In this document: positions 9,041 to 16,473 of the stretch, in pieces
How positions within the stretch are numbered: position 1 is the stretch's first letter
Layout: every line of letters begins with the position of its first letter
Notes under the pieces: model-generated
Seen by the model: only the letters and a program-made list of their open reading frames with translations
Database searches by the model: none
Told to the model about the DNA's origin: nothing
Made by a program: the position numbers and the translations under genes
DNA from: Oceanicola sp. S124
GTDB lineage: Bacteria; Pseudomonadota; Alphaproteobacteria; Rhodobacterales; Rhodobacteraceae
DNA: 60,043 nucleotides
Assembly: GCF_000220565.1 (NCBI RefSeq)
Contig: NZ_AFPM01000037.1
Span: 1 to 60,043, forward strand
Direction of reading: 5' to 3'

Positions 9041-9189
9041 AGGCCTTCTGTAAAGCAGCGGGAAAAAAGCGTCCAGTTTGTGCTTGCACCCTCGGCGGTT
9101 TGCGTCTAATCACCCGCCCACGGTCGCCGGAGACGGCACCGGGCCAGCGGGTCGAAGCGGTTCAGGAACCAGCGAAAGACCCCGGAGAT

Positions 9190-9264
9190 GCCGCAGTAGC
9201 TCAGTGGTAGAGCGCACCCTTGGTAAGGGTGAGGTCGGGAGTTCAATCCTCCCCTGCGGCACCA
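9190..9264 (+). tRNA. tRNA-Thr (anticodon GGT)
   Basis: The acceptor GCCGCAG pairs with CTGCGGC. The D arm GCTC/GAGC, the anticodon stem CACCC/GGGTG with loop TTGGTAA (anticodon GGT) and the T arm GGGAG/CTCCC with TTCAATC are intact, and CCA is encoded (9262-9264). The last 14 nt are the left copy of the attachment repeat of the adjacent element; integration has preserved the tRNA. Confidence 0.95.
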
Positions 9265-9265
9265 T
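9251..9265 (+). repeat. Left attachment repeat (attL)
   Basis: The sequence CCCCTGCGGCACCAT is identical to 23338-23352. It covers the 3' acceptor strand of tRNA-Thr plus one base. Similarity extends leftward into the T arm: 22 of 27 positions match when the comparison starts at 9239 and 23326. A tRNA 3' end is a classic target of P4-type tyrosine integrases. Confidence 0.75.
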
Positions 9266-9491
9266 CAAATCCCGAAAAATTCATTCGAATCAAGACAGTA
9301 GCCGCCGCCGTCCTGTCTCAATCCCCCTTTTCACCCACCTTTCGGCGGGCGCGTTCGGCTATTCCCGGACACTTCAAGAGGCTCGATGCCACGGTTACTC
9401 TAGTTCCGAAACCTCTTCGGATATCTCCTTGCATTCGAGGAACCTCCCTCCTCCTTCATGCTGAGCTGAGAGAGCAGAAAAGGAGATTCTC

Positions 9492-9755
9492 ATGAACATG
9501 AATGACGGTGATATTGTGCTGTGCCCTTTGTGCGACCGGCCAGCCCTGGAGGGGACGCTGCCCTACGCAGAGGAATGGCGGATCCCCATGTGCCTGCGCT
9601 GCGAGAACAGCTCAACAACTGAGGGCCTTGCTGGTAGCGCGGCTGCCAGGGTCATTGCCCGCTGCAAGGAACTCGGCCTGCCAGCGCCGAAGCGAAATGA
9701 CCGCGGCTTCGTCTGCTTGCCAGTTTGCATCATTGAGATCCGGGAAGCTCGCTGA
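9492..9755 (+). CDS. Hypothetical protein with two CxxC pairs
   Basis: An 87-aa open frame with an excellent ribosome binding site (AAAAGGAGA ending about 7 nt before the ATG). Two cysteine pairs, CPLC (residues 11-14) and CLRC (about 34-37), suggest a zinc-ribbon-like knuckle at the N-terminal half, and a CLPVCI segment lies near the C-terminus. It is the first gene inside the element next to tRNA-Thr. No family is recognised. Small zinc-ribbon proteins on phage-derived elements are often DNA-binding, but that is only inference. Confidence 0.5.
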   Translation: MNMNDGDIVLCPLCDRPALEGTLPYAEEWRIPMCLRCENSSTTEGLAGSAAARVIARCKELGLPAPKRNDRGFVCLPVCIIEIREAR

Positions 9756-9826
9756 GGCGGCCGGAAAGGTCTCGCTCTGAGGGCGGGCCCTGCCCCAGCC
9801 CGCGCTCTGCGGCAGAGACTTGGAGA

Positions 9827-9967
9827 GGCGACAATCGAATTTTCGATGTCAGGTTTTGTCAGGTTCACGGGCCTTGTGCGCTTATCGGCAGCTTGCTCAG
9901 AGCGCACCGCCCGGGCTTCAGCAATTGCCTTTTCGATCTGAGGTTTTCTGAGGTTCTCCTGGGTAAC
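9827..9967 (-). pseudogene. Remnant of small terminase subunit (Terminase_2-like motif, twice)
   Basis: On the minus strand this stretch encodes TQENLRKPQIEKAIAEA, continuing into RAVRSEQ, and about 15 codons later NLTKPDIENSIVA. The pattern E-N-L-x-K-P-x-I-x-x-A-I followed by SER/SEQ is typical of the N-terminal HTH part of Terminase_2 family small subunits. The frame continues into unrelated low-complexity sequence, so it is a broken piece. The second motif is encoded by a 24-nt segment (9843-9866) repeated exactly at 17846-17869. The family call rests on motif recall. Confidence 0.45.
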
Positions 9968-9968
9968 G

Positions 9969-10136
9969 CTAGAGCGCGTTGCGCGTGGTGAAGATGACGC
10001 AATCGACGGTTGGTTGCTCCACTCGCGTGCAGACTGGGAAAAAATCTTCCAGCTTGGCGTAATTGTCCCAAGTCGGGCGGCTGATATCGAGGAAGTTGCA
10101 TAGGCCGTCGATAGGGTCGATATGGCCTCCGCAACC
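9969..10136 (-). pseudogene. Remnant resembling a gp3-type DNA-packaging (small terminase) protein
   Basis: A stop-to-stop minus-strand frame of 55 codons reads IDGLCNFLDISRPTWDNY, then AKLEDFFPVCTRVE, before running into unrelated codons and a TAG at 9969-9971. The layout GLC-FL-ISR-TW followed by EDF-V-TRVE is what I associate with P22 gp3-like DNA-packaging proteins of alphaproteobacterial phages. There is no start codon and the conserved C-terminal part is missing. Part of it (10022-10050) matches 25 of 29 nt with the plus strand at 14569-14597. Confidence 0.4.
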
Positions 10137-10531
10137 TCAACATTTATCAACATGCGGCTGCCCTGCTGGGGCGGCTGTCTTCTTGCTGTCCCAGACCCGG
10201 TTGCTCATCTGGCAAGCTCGATAATATGGGATCAAGGCTTTATTGCGGGCAAATCGAGCTTTCACGAGGAAGGAACCTCGCGCCATGCGGCATGATTAGA
10301 TGGGCCGCCCCAGGCTCCGAAAGCTCATCAACCCGGGCACCATTGCTTTCATTTGCTGTCAATCGGCTTCCGCTCCGAGAGTCGAGCTCGCCGCCAAGAA
10401 GCAATGTGCAAGCCTGGGTCGCAGAAGGTGGACCATCGTCACCACACAGCGCGAGGCCAGGAGCGCTTGATAGTCCAGAGAGCTATTGTTGACGGCAGGC
10501 TCTAGCGCGGCCCTATCAGGCCAGCTATCTT
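10137..10531. other. No supported gene
   Basis: About 400 nt without a convincing coding region. The 88-aa plus frame at 10226-10492 is Ser/Pro/Arg-rich, lacks a ribosome binding site and resembles no family. GC content is lower than in the flanking housekeeping genes. It may be decayed phage sequence like the adjoining small-terminase remnants. Confidence 0.4.
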
Positions 10532-10753
10532 GTGGGCATGGAAAACTCCTTGCAGCTCGTGGCAATCCCACACTTGCCTCTTCAAATCGCAAGTGGAATC
10601 TTGATTGCGGCCGCCGTCATTGCCTGCGCCCGGGGTGCGCCGGTCCTGTATCGGCGGGGAAACGAGCTTGCCGGATTTCTCTGTGGTTTCTTCGCTGTGT
10701 TCTTCGGGATAATCCTGATTCTCGGCGGGTTTGGAGTCGGCAGCCCCTACTAA
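10532..10753 (+). CDS. Small two-helix membrane protein (hypothetical)
   Basis: A 73-aa frame (GTG start; an ATG two codons later at 10538 is equally possible). It has two hydrophobic stretches, roughly residues 17-35 and 48-66, separated by a short basic loop (LYRRGNE), consistent with a small inner-membrane protein. Its stop codon overlaps the stop of the convergent ejection-protein gene. No ribosome binding site is obvious and no family is recognised. Phage-derived holin-like function is conceivable from size and topology, but nothing else supports it. Confidence 0.35.
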   Translation: MGMENSLQLVAIPHLPLQIASGILIAAAVIACARGAPVLYRRGNELAGFLCGFFAVFFGIILILGGFGVGSPY

Positions 10754-12963
10754 CGCCCCACCTGATCCTGTGCGGACGCCGCGGCGCCAACACCAGCGCC
10801 GACAGAGGCGGGAATGCTCGGGGGGCCGGGCACGATGCCCTTGGTTGCTGCACGGGCTGCGACAGCCCCGGAGAAGTTCCCTGAAGCGTTCACCGCGCCA
10901 GAGGTCGCCATGCCCGCGAATGGGCCTCCGGCGGCCCCTCCGGCGAGGCCTGCCATGCTCTGCATCATCTGCTGCGCGAACCGCTGCATCTCGTACCCCG
11001 ACCCGCTCGGGTTCGTGGCCTTTGCGGGCGGGATCAGCACCTTCATCATGTCCCGGAACTCCGCCATGACGCGCAGCTCGTCAGGCGTGAAGAGCTCTCT
11101 GCCCAGCGTCTTGCCCTTGCCGTCCAGAAGCTCGGAGATGTTCGACACGATGCGCTGCGGGCCGTAGGGCTGCCGGCCCTCGGTCGCGGTGGTCACATGG
11201 TCCCAGGCGGCCCGGCGGACCGCGCCCCACTCGGGGCTGTCGGGGCCGAGGATATCCTTCACCCGTCGCGCAAGCACAGACGTCGAGCCGCCGCCGATCT
11301 TGTCGCTTGCCCCGAACATCCAGCTTGCAACCTGATCCGGCGCCAGATCATCCTCCACGATCTTGCGGATGAAGTTGGCGGGGCCGTCCTTGCCGAGGAA
11401 GGTGGAGCGATACTGCCCCCAGAGGGTCCGGGCCTGCTTCACCTGGTCCAGGACCGTGTCGTCACCGGACATGAGCGCCTCGCTGATCGTATCGTCAAGC
11501 CACCCATCGAACTCGCGCACGGTGGCGTCCATCGACACCTGGTCCGCACCATTCGAGCCCCGCGCCGCGGCGCGCTGGAGGAACACGAGGCGCTGCCGAG
11601 CGCGCTCGATATCAGTGAACGGGATGGCGCCGCGTCTGGAGCCGTCGAAGACGTTCTCCAGCACGTTCATGGCGGCAAGCGTGTTGGGGGTGCCTCCGTC
11701 GATGGGGAGGCCCTCGCCTCGCACGGCTGTGGTGATCCTGTCCATCAGGCCGCCGGCGCTTCGACCGCTGATAGCGGCGCCAGCGTCCTCAACGGCCTGG
11801 TATGCGGCGCTGCCAGCCTGTCTTGCCGCCTCGGCCTCACGGCGGACCCCGGAAATCACTCCCTCGGCTGCGTCGATCTTCCCGGACGGATTGCCCAGGC
11901 CTGCGCCGATGCCGCCCCGGGCCGCCTCCACAGCATTGCCTTGAAGCCGGTCGAAGCCGCCGATGGTCTGAGAGGCCATGCCGCCACGAACACCCGCGCG
12001 CATGCCTTCTTCCGCAGCGATCTGGGATACCTCGCCCGTCGCCTGACCCTTCGTCAGAGGGACGCCGAACCGCTCCGCTTGGCCGAGCCGCCCGACCGCA
12101 ATGGCCTGATCCGCAACGCTGCCCGTGTCATCCACCTTCTCGGCTGCAATCCCGAAGGCCCGCTGCATCTCGTCGGAGAGCGTCTGAGCATCATAGCCGA
12201 GCTGGGCGAGGCGCTTCTTGCCCGCCTCGGTCAGGGCCCCGGTGTTGCGGTTGAACATCCGGCGGTTGGTGAAGACGGCGCGCAGGGCCTTGCCGCCCAT
12301 CCGTTGCGCCACCTGCCCCAGCTTGCCCACACCGAAGCCGACAACAGGCGCGAACACAGCCCCGACACCCGCGCCCACGCCTGCCGTTTCCGCCCGTGAC
12401 CAGACCCCGGCCTCGCCAGAGTTGAAGCCCTCGACCGCGCCGCCAACTGCGCCGCCTGCCACCATCTGAGCGGCACGGCCTCGCGCGGTCGGGGCAACGG
12501 TCGTCAGCGCTTTGGGCAAGGCCTTGGTCGCACCTGTTGCGCTGAGCGCCCGGGCGCCCGTGACGGTGCCGGCGACAGCGCCGCCGATTTTCGCCGCTGT
12601 CGAGGCGATGGGGTGCTCCTCGTCGTACTCGCCCATTTCCGAGCGGATTGCTTCCAGAGCGGTGCTGTAGCGCTCCCCCATGCCCTTGAGGAAGCCTTCG
12701 TCATACTGCCACCAGTCGGCGCTGCCGTTGCCGTCGGGCTGGACTCCAAGAACTGCGGAGAGCCTGGCCAGGTATTCGTCCCCGGCCCCGAGCAGGAAGC
12801 CCTGAGTGAGGGAGCCTGAGATGCCTCCGGCGTGGCCCACTTCCTTTCTGGCCTCCGGCACCTGCATGCCCTTCAGTGCGTTCGCGATTGCCCGCGCTGC
12901 CTCAGCATCGCCAGCCGCATGCGCGTTCTTCAGTGCCGATACGGCTCGTTCAACATCGGTCAT
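10750..12963 (-). CDS. Putative phage DNA-ejection / internal virion protein (737 aa)
   Basis: A 737-aa protein. The N-terminus has the pattern DVERAVSALKNAHAAGDAE, a helical A-x-x-AGD-x-x-AAR repeat often found at the start of large phage internal virion or ejection proteins. Residues about 40-230 are Gly/Ala-rich with hydrophobic glycine-zipper-like stretches (AAKIGGAVAGTVTGARAL, GAGVGAVFAPVVGFGVGKLG), suited to membrane insertion during DNA ejection. The rest is helical and Ala/Gln-rich, and the C-terminus is again Gly/Ala-rich. It follows the 419-aa gene with a 1-base stop/start contact at 12963. No lytic transglycosylase motif is seen. Function is inferred from composition and gene pairing. 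Confidence 0.55.
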   Translation of the reverse strand: MTDVERAVSALKNAHAAGDAEAARAIANALKGMQVPEARKEVGHAGGISGSLTQGFLLGAGDEYLARLSAVLGVQPDGNGSADWWQYDEGFLKGMGERYSTALEAIRSEMGEYDEEHPIASTAAKIGGAVAGTVTGARALSATGATKALPKALTTVAPTARGRAAQMVAGGAVGGAVEGFNSGEAGVWSRAETAGVGAGVGAVFAPVVGFGVGKLGQVAQRMGGKALRAVFTNRRMFNRNTGALTEAGKKRLAQLGYDAQTLSDEMQRAFGIAAEKVDDTGSVADQAIAVGRLGQAERFGVPLTKGQATGEVSQIAAEEGMRAGVRGGMASQTIGGFDRLQGNAVEAARGGIGAGLGNPSGKIDAAEGVISGVRREAEAARQAGSAAYQAVEDAGAAISGRSAGGLMDRITTAVRGEGLPIDGGTPNTLAAMNVLENVFDGSRRGAIPFTDIERARQRLVFLQRAAARGSNGADQVSMDATVREFDGWLDDTISEALMSGDDTVLDQVKQARTLWGQYRSTFLGKDGPANFIRKIVEDDLAPDQVASWMFGASDKIGGGSTSVLARRVKDILGPDSPEWGAVRRAAWDHVTTATEGRQPYGPQRIVSNISELLDGKGKTLGRELFTPDELRVMAEFRDMMKVLIPPAKATNPSGSGYEMQRFAQQMMQSMAGLAGGAAGGPFAGMATSGAVNASGNFSGAVAARAATKGIVPGPPSIPASVGAGVGAAASAQDQVGR

Positions 12964-14222
12964 CAGTCAGCATACCTGTCGATGAGGGACTGGACGTCCG
13001 TGGAGAAGCCTTGCCCGCCGACAGTGGTGGCGCCTGCTCGGCGATAGATCTGAAGCGGGTTCTCCAGCTCCGACAGCGCGCGACGGGCATCTGCCGGGGA
13101 GATTTCCCGGTTTGCCACCGCTGCTGCGATCTGGGCTTGGGCGGCCTGGTAGCTGGCGATGCCGCGCATCGTGCGCATGATCTGAAGGTTGCCCTCCCGC
13201 GTGTTGATGAGACGCGGCAGGGAGGCCTTGAAGAGTGCCAGGTCGGCATCGGACATCGTGCCCGAGCCCGGCGCCCTCTGCCCCGGTACGAGCTGATTGA
13301 TGATGGCTTGCGCCGCCTGCAAGTCCGACAGGCCCTCGGTGTTGATGCCGAAGTTTCCGGCCACCGTTTTGAGGGCCGCTTCGAGGCCTTCCGGGGTGTT
13401 CTCGTTGCCCAAGATGGCTTCCATCTGGTCGATCTGCGCCATCCGCGTCGGGATGTTCACCCCCTCCTGGAGAAGGCCTGCGAACATATCGCCCTGCGCC
13501 TTGTCGAGCGTCTCGTAGAATTTCTCTCCTTCCGATCCGCCCATGGTATTGTTGACCGTGACGCCTTCTCCACGCAGCGGCGTCCCCTCAGGCAGGAAGC
13601 CCGCTGCGATATCTGCCTGGACCTTGCCGGGGCTGGATTGCGGCTTGGGCGGCTCGGGCGCATCCCGGTAGTCTCCGAGGATTTCCGAGGTGCGCGGGTT
13701 GACCAGTTGGCCGTTGATGACGATGGGGTCCGGCTCCCGGCTGTTCTTCAGGATATCCGCGAAGGTCATGTAGCGGTTCGCCAGCGCCTGACGGTTCCCG
13801 AACTGCCCGACAAGATCCGGCTGGTTCTCGCCCATGAAGGTGTCCCAAGTCGCCTCATCGGGAAGGCCGAGGCCCATCTTCACCGCATCCTCGATCTCCT
13901 GCGCCGCGGCGCTGCGACGTGCTGCCGAAAGGCTGGCGGCATACTTGGCCGCCGTCCTGCGCTCCTGGGCGTCGAGAATGTCCATCTGCTGCCGGGTCTG
14001 CTGGATGCCAAGGGCGGCGCCGGGGTCATAGGCGGCCAAGGCGTTGATCGACCCCTGATCACCTCCGATTGCGCCCGCTCCGTATTGCTGAAGCGCGTTG
14101 CGGTAGTTCGAGGTGTGGCGAGTGTCGTTCGCCATGCTGGCCGCCTGGATGCCGCCCGACAGCGCATTCAGCGCGTTGACCGGCTGGCCAGCGAGGATGA
14201 TGCTCGGGTTCATGTCTGCCAT
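12963..14222 (-). CDS. Putative phage ejection / minor virion protein (419 aa)
   Basis: A 419-aa mainly helical protein: Ala/Gln-rich coiled-coil segments at about residues 15-45 and 70-125, a GDQGSINALAAYDPGAALG segment typical of helical phage virion-interior proteins, then a linker rich in Pro, and a C-terminal helical domain ending QSLIDRYAD. No signal peptide. The ribosome binding site GGGAGG lies about 9 nt before the ATG at 14222; an internal ATG at 14213 is possible. It forms a minus-strand operon with a 56-aa gene upstream and the 737-aa gene downstream, as pairs of ejection proteins do in podovirus-like genomes (inference). Confidence 0.5.
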   Translation of the reverse strand: MADMNPSIILAGQPVNALNALSGGIQAASMANDTRHTSNYRNALQQYGAGAIGGDQGSINALAAYDPGAALGIQQTRQQMDILDAQERRTAAKYAASLSAARRSAAAQEIEDAVKMGLGLPDEATWDTFMGENQPDLVGQFGNRQALANRYMTFADILKNSREPDPIVINGQLVNPRTSEILGDYRDAPEPPKPQSSPGKVQADIAAGFLPEGTPLRGEGVTVNNTMGGSEGEKFYETLDKAQGDMFAGLLQEGVNIPTRMAQIDQMEAILGNENTPEGLEAALKTVAGNFGINTEGLSDLQAAQAIINQLVPGQRAPGSGTMSDADLALFKASLPRLINTREGNLQIMRTMRGIASYQAAQAQIAAAVANREISPADARRALSELENPLQIYRRAGATTVGGQGFSTDVQSLIDRYAD

Positions 14223-14237
14223 CAGTAGAGCCCTCCC

Positions 14238-14408
14238 TTAGTGGATCCGGTCAGTGCGCGGATCAAACGGCGCCTTCATCATCTGTTCCCACCGCAGGAA
14301 CTCCCGCCAGCCACGCTGGAAGAGCTCGGGGAACAAGGGGGAGGCGCCGCCTGATTGGCGGGCTTCTTCGCCGGAACGGCGTTCGCAATCTGGGTGTTTT
14401 TCGGACAT
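14238..14408 (-). CDS. Small hypothetical protein upstream of the ejection-protein pair (56 aa)
   Basis: A 56-aa frame beginning MSEKHPDCERRSGEE and ending MKAPFDPRTDRIH. The central LFPELFQRGWREFLRWEQM is a strongly amphipathic aromatic helix. Its TAA stop is followed after 15 nt by the ATG of the 419-aa gene, and the ribosome binding site of that gene sits in the gap. The position at the head of the virion operon suggests a structural or scaffold role. No family is recognised. It reads in a different frame from a longer, poorer frame (14263-14592) that I rejected. Confidence 0.5.
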   Translation of the reverse strand: MSEKHPDCERRSGEEARQSGGASPLFPELFQRGWREFLRWEQMMKAPFDPRTDRIH

Positions 14409-14542
14409 TGCCTGCAATCCAAGTCTGACGATGAAAGTCAGCAGCAGTGTAAGCTAAAACCAGCAGATTTCCCACAGTATGTTGTCTATATGGACCCTTT
14501 TTGATCGCAAATGTTCCTGCCTTGAGGCCCTCTTTGCCAGGC

Positions 14543-14644
14543 TCTTCCCTAGACCACCGCGCCAGGCGGGAAGATTTTCTGGGAGTCTGCACGCGAGCGA
14601 AGGTTGCGTTCAGGTCGCGCTCGCATCCGCACTATCGCCGGTGA
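14543..14644 (+). pseudogene. Second gp3-type DNA-packaging remnant (opposite strand)
   Basis: The plus strand reads SSLDHRARREDFLGVCTRAK and then degenerates to a TGA at 14642-14644. This aligns with the AKLEDFFPVCTRVE part of the remnant at 9969-10136: the DNA at 14569-14597 matches 25 of 29 nt, on the opposite strand. There is no start codon and no upstream domain. It is partly antisense to the 3' end of the AlpA-like gene at 14610-14798. Confidence 0.35.
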
Positions 14645-14798
14645 TGAAATCGACCACCTCGGCGGTTTTGGCGAAGGTCATCGCGCCCCTGCGGTAGAGC
14701 TTGATGTGCCCGGCTTGAGCCCAGCGGTAGAGCGTGGCGCGCGAGATGCCGACCACAGCCTTAGAATCGGCAGGGCGGAAGGTGACAGGGGTGGTCAT
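14610..14798 (-). CDS. AlpA/excisionase-like helix-turn-helix protein
   Basis: A 62-aa MerR-type winged HTH of the AlpA/excisionase kind: FRPADSKAVVGISRATLYRW (helix-turn-helix, residues about 7-26) followed by AGHIKLYRRGAMTF (wing). Such proteins act as recombination directionality factors or transcription activators of integrases. I chose the ATG at 14798 because GAGGAAAA precedes it at good spacing; the longer frame starts inside noncoding sequence. It is separate from the integrase by 7 kb, and a second AlpA-like gene lies nearer the integrase, so this copy may be a regulator instead. Confidence 0.65.
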   Translation of the reverse strand: MTTPVTFRPADSKAVVGISRATLYRWAQAGHIKLYRRGAMTFAKTAEVVDFITGDSADASAT

Positions 14799-15098
14799 GG
14801 GTTTTCCTCGATGGCTTTGGTGTTCCGGTGAGCAGGGCTGGAGACGCTGAGCTGCGAGCAAGCAATTGCTTCTCTGTTTCGGCGTCACCGCTTGGAGAAG
14901 CCCTGTTTGTCACTCAGGTCTTGGGATATGGCCACCGCTTCGACGAGCGACCCGCCTTCCAAGTGCGGCCAGCTGAGGGGCTTCCGATATTCCGGGGGGC
15001 TGCCCCCATTCCGTTCTGAAGCGGGCAAGTGATGAGCTAATTGCGTTGGGCCACGTAGCGCACGTCGAGGCTCGCGCAATTGCAAGCTTGTCGAGGTG
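14799..15098. other. Intergenic region, no gene seen
   Basis: About 300 nt between the divergent AlpA-like gene and the toxin-antitoxin promoter. Open frames on both strands (14828-15019 plus; 14885-15139 minus) lack ribosome binding sites and family resemblance. The promoter of the AlpA-like gene should lie at its left end. Confidence 0.4.
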
Positions 15099-15150
15099 TG
15101 ACCCAATGGGTCAACTTTTGGTTGACCGATGTGACCCAATGGGTTACATA
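15099..15150 (+). promoter_or_regulatory. Toxin-antitoxin promoter with two operator palindromes
   Basis: The palindrome TGACCCAATGGGTCA (6-bp arms, 3-bp centre) occurs at 15099-15113, and a near-identical copy, TGACCCAATGGGTTA, at 15132-15146. Their starts are 33 bp apart, about three helical turns. The second copy lies between a TTGACC -35 (15122-15127) and a TACATA -10 (15145-15150) with a 17-bp spacer. Binding by the XRE-type antitoxin would block this promoter. The -10 ends 5 nt before the toxin ATG, so the mRNA may be leaderless. Confidence 0.65.
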
Positions 15151-15155
15151 TCCAT

Positions 15156-15500
15156 ATGCAAACCGTGATTGAACTGGCTGCCTACCTGGGTCGCGCGAAA
15201 GACCTTCTTACGGAGGCCGAGAGAGCAGAGGTTGTGAACTTTCTCGCCGCAAACCCGGAGGCCGGGGACGTCATGCAGGGCACCGGGGGCGTCAGGAAGG
15301 TCCGCATTGCGATGCAGGGGCGCGGCAAGAGTGGCGGCGCCAGGGTGATCTACTACTACCACGACGAAACGATGCCCCTGTTTCTCTTCGCGGTCTACGC
15401 CAAGAATGAAAAGGACAACCTCTCGAAAGGCGAGAGGAACGACCTGAAGAAAGCCGTTCACGCCATCACAACGGCAGCCAAGAAAGGAGCCAGAGAATGA
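15156..15500 (+). CDS. RelE/ParE-superfamily (HigB-like) toxin
   Basis: A 114-aa toxin of the RelE/HigB fold, probably an mRNA interferase acting on the ribosome. The core RKVRIAMQGRGKSGGARVIYYYH (about residues 48-70) matches the strand pattern IRWARxGxGKSGGxRVIYY of the family, followed by FAVYAKNEKDNLSKGERNDLKK. It comes first in the operon, as in HigBA/NadS-type systems. There is no ribosome binding site, and the ATG is at the expected transcription start. It overlaps the antitoxin gene by 4 bp (15497-15500). Confidence 0.85.
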   Translation: MQTVIELAAYLGRAKDLLTEAERAEVVNFLAANPEAGDVMQGTGGVRKVRIAMQGRGKSGGARVIYYYHDETMPLFLFAVYAKNEKDNLSKGERNDLKKAVHAITTAAKKGARE

Positions 15501-15778
15501 ATGACCTTGCCCAAGACCTCATCGCAGCCGCCGAGGAAGCCGCAGCATTCATGCGCGGCGAGGAAACCGGCGCCGTCGTGCATCAAGTCCCCAGCCCGAA
15601 GGAAGTCCGCCAGAAGGCCGCTTTCACGCAGCAGGAGATGGCCCCTCTCTTGGGAATGAGCCTCTCCGGCTACCGCAAGATCGAGCGCGGAGAACGCTCC
15701 ATCAGTGGTGCCGCAGCCATTCTACTCAAGGTCCTCGACAAAGAGCCCGACGCGGTGAAGCGGGCGCTGGCCGACTGA
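15497..15778 (+). CDS. XRE-type antitoxin (HigA/NadS-like)
   Basis: A 93-aa antitoxin with an N-terminal helical toxin-neutralising segment and a C-terminal HTH: SPKEVRQKAAFTQQEMAPLL, then GMSLSGYRKIERGERSISGA (helix 3 recognition region), ending with the family-typical AILLKVLDKEPDAVKRALAD. It would neutralise the toxin and repress the operon through the TGACCC palindromes upstream. Translationally coupled to the toxin. A G/C-rich hairpin at about 15792-15813 follows the gene but has no T tract. Confidence 0.85.
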   Translation: MNDLAQDLIAAAEEAAAFMRGEETGAVVHQVPSPKEVRQKAAFTQQEMAPLLGMSLSGYRKIERGERSISGAAAILLKVLDKEPDAVKRALAD

Positions 15779-15856
15779 TCCTTTCCAGGAAAGCGGCCCG
15801 CAAAATGCAGGCCGCCCCGTTCGCTGTTTCGATTATGGTCTGCGGCCTTGTCGCGC

Positions 15857-16177
15857 TCAGACCAGAGTCACGCCCTTCCGGCGCCAGCCGAACTCGGGGC
15901 GGTAGTTCTGCAGCGCCCCGAGGCCCTCACGGCCCGTCGCCCAGACACCGGTCGGCTTCCCGTCAAGCCAACGTAGCTGGATGCCCTGCATGTGGGTCAC
16001 GCCGTCGGGCGCATGTTCCAGAAGAACCTCGCGGATCGCCTCGATGTGGTAGGCCAGTTTCGTGTTCAGGTCGTCCCATGCCCAGTCTTCGGGAATGTTC
16101 TGGACTTCAACGGCCGGCGCAGCGACGGGCGCCAGAGCAAGGGCCGCGCTGGCGGCGAAAAACTCGCGGCGCTTCAT
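15857..16177 (-). CDS. Small Tat-exported hypothetical protein (paralogue 1)
   Basis: A 106-aa protein with an N-terminal twin-arginine signal, MKRREFFAASAALALAPVAA, and a predicted cleavage near APAVE. The mature part carries LLEHAPDGV and NYRPEFGWRRKG, shared with the next gene upstream. The ATG at 16177 overlaps that gene's stop (ATGA 16174-16177); the frame is open further upstream to 16201 without a site. A periplasmic location is predicted. The function is unknown. A phage-borne periplasmic protein could alter superinfection (inference only). Confidence 0.6.
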   Translation of the reverse strand: MKRREFFAASAALALAPVAAPAVEVQNIPEDWAWDDLNTKLAYHIEAIREVLLEHAPDGVTHMQGIQLRWLDGKPTGVWATGREGLGALQNYRPEFGWRRKGVTLV

Positions 16178-16473
16178 GCTGCACCCCCCTCGGCTTTCCA
16201 ACCACGACCATGGCGATAGTTCGCGGTCATGTCGCCTTCCTGCCAGGTGCGCATGTCGGCGGCGCCGGGGAAGGCGGTTGCGATCAGGAACGCCGGGGTG
16301 ATGACAACCTGCTGCACGTCCTTCGCGCCATCCGGGGCGCTTTCGGACAGGAGGCGCACCAGCTCATCGGCATGGTGCTGGATCTGGTCGGTGACGCTCG
16401 GCTCGGCCGACTTGGAGGGCCTCGGTGCGATGGCGAGAGCCGTTGCGGAAGCGATGAAGGCGCGACGTTTCAC
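16174..16473 (-). CDS. Small Tat-exported hypothetical protein (paralogue 2)
   Basis: A 99-aa protein (GTG start) with a twin-arginine signal, MKRRAFIASATALAIAP. The mature part shows LLSESAPDGAKDVQQ and TANYRHGRGWKAEG, aligning with the downstream gene (APDG, Q, NYR, GW+G in the same order), so the two are diverged tandem duplicates. Its start overlaps the stop of a 55-aa gene (GTGA, 16470-16473) and its stop overlaps the next start, so three genes form a fully coupled operon. Periplasmic by prediction; function unknown. Confidence 0.6.
   Translation of the reverse strand: MKRRAFIASATALAIAPRPSKSAEPSVTDQIQHHADELVRLLSESAPDGAKDVQQVVITPAFLIATAFPGAADMRTWQEGDMTANYRHGRGWKAEGGAA

Noticed and set aside
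8853..9113. 86-aa minus frame
   Set aside because: Overlaps murA and the better 54-aa frame; no ribosome binding site.
10226..10492. 88-aa plus frame inside the element
   Set aside because: Low-complexity composition, no ribosome binding site, no family.
11197..14228. Plus-strand frames of 400 and 450 aa
   Set aside because: Antisense of the two ejection-type genes, which have ribosome binding sites and coupled starts.
14263..14592. 109-aa minus frame
   Set aside because: The 56-aa frame at 14238-14408 has better position and is followed by the next gene's ribosome binding site.
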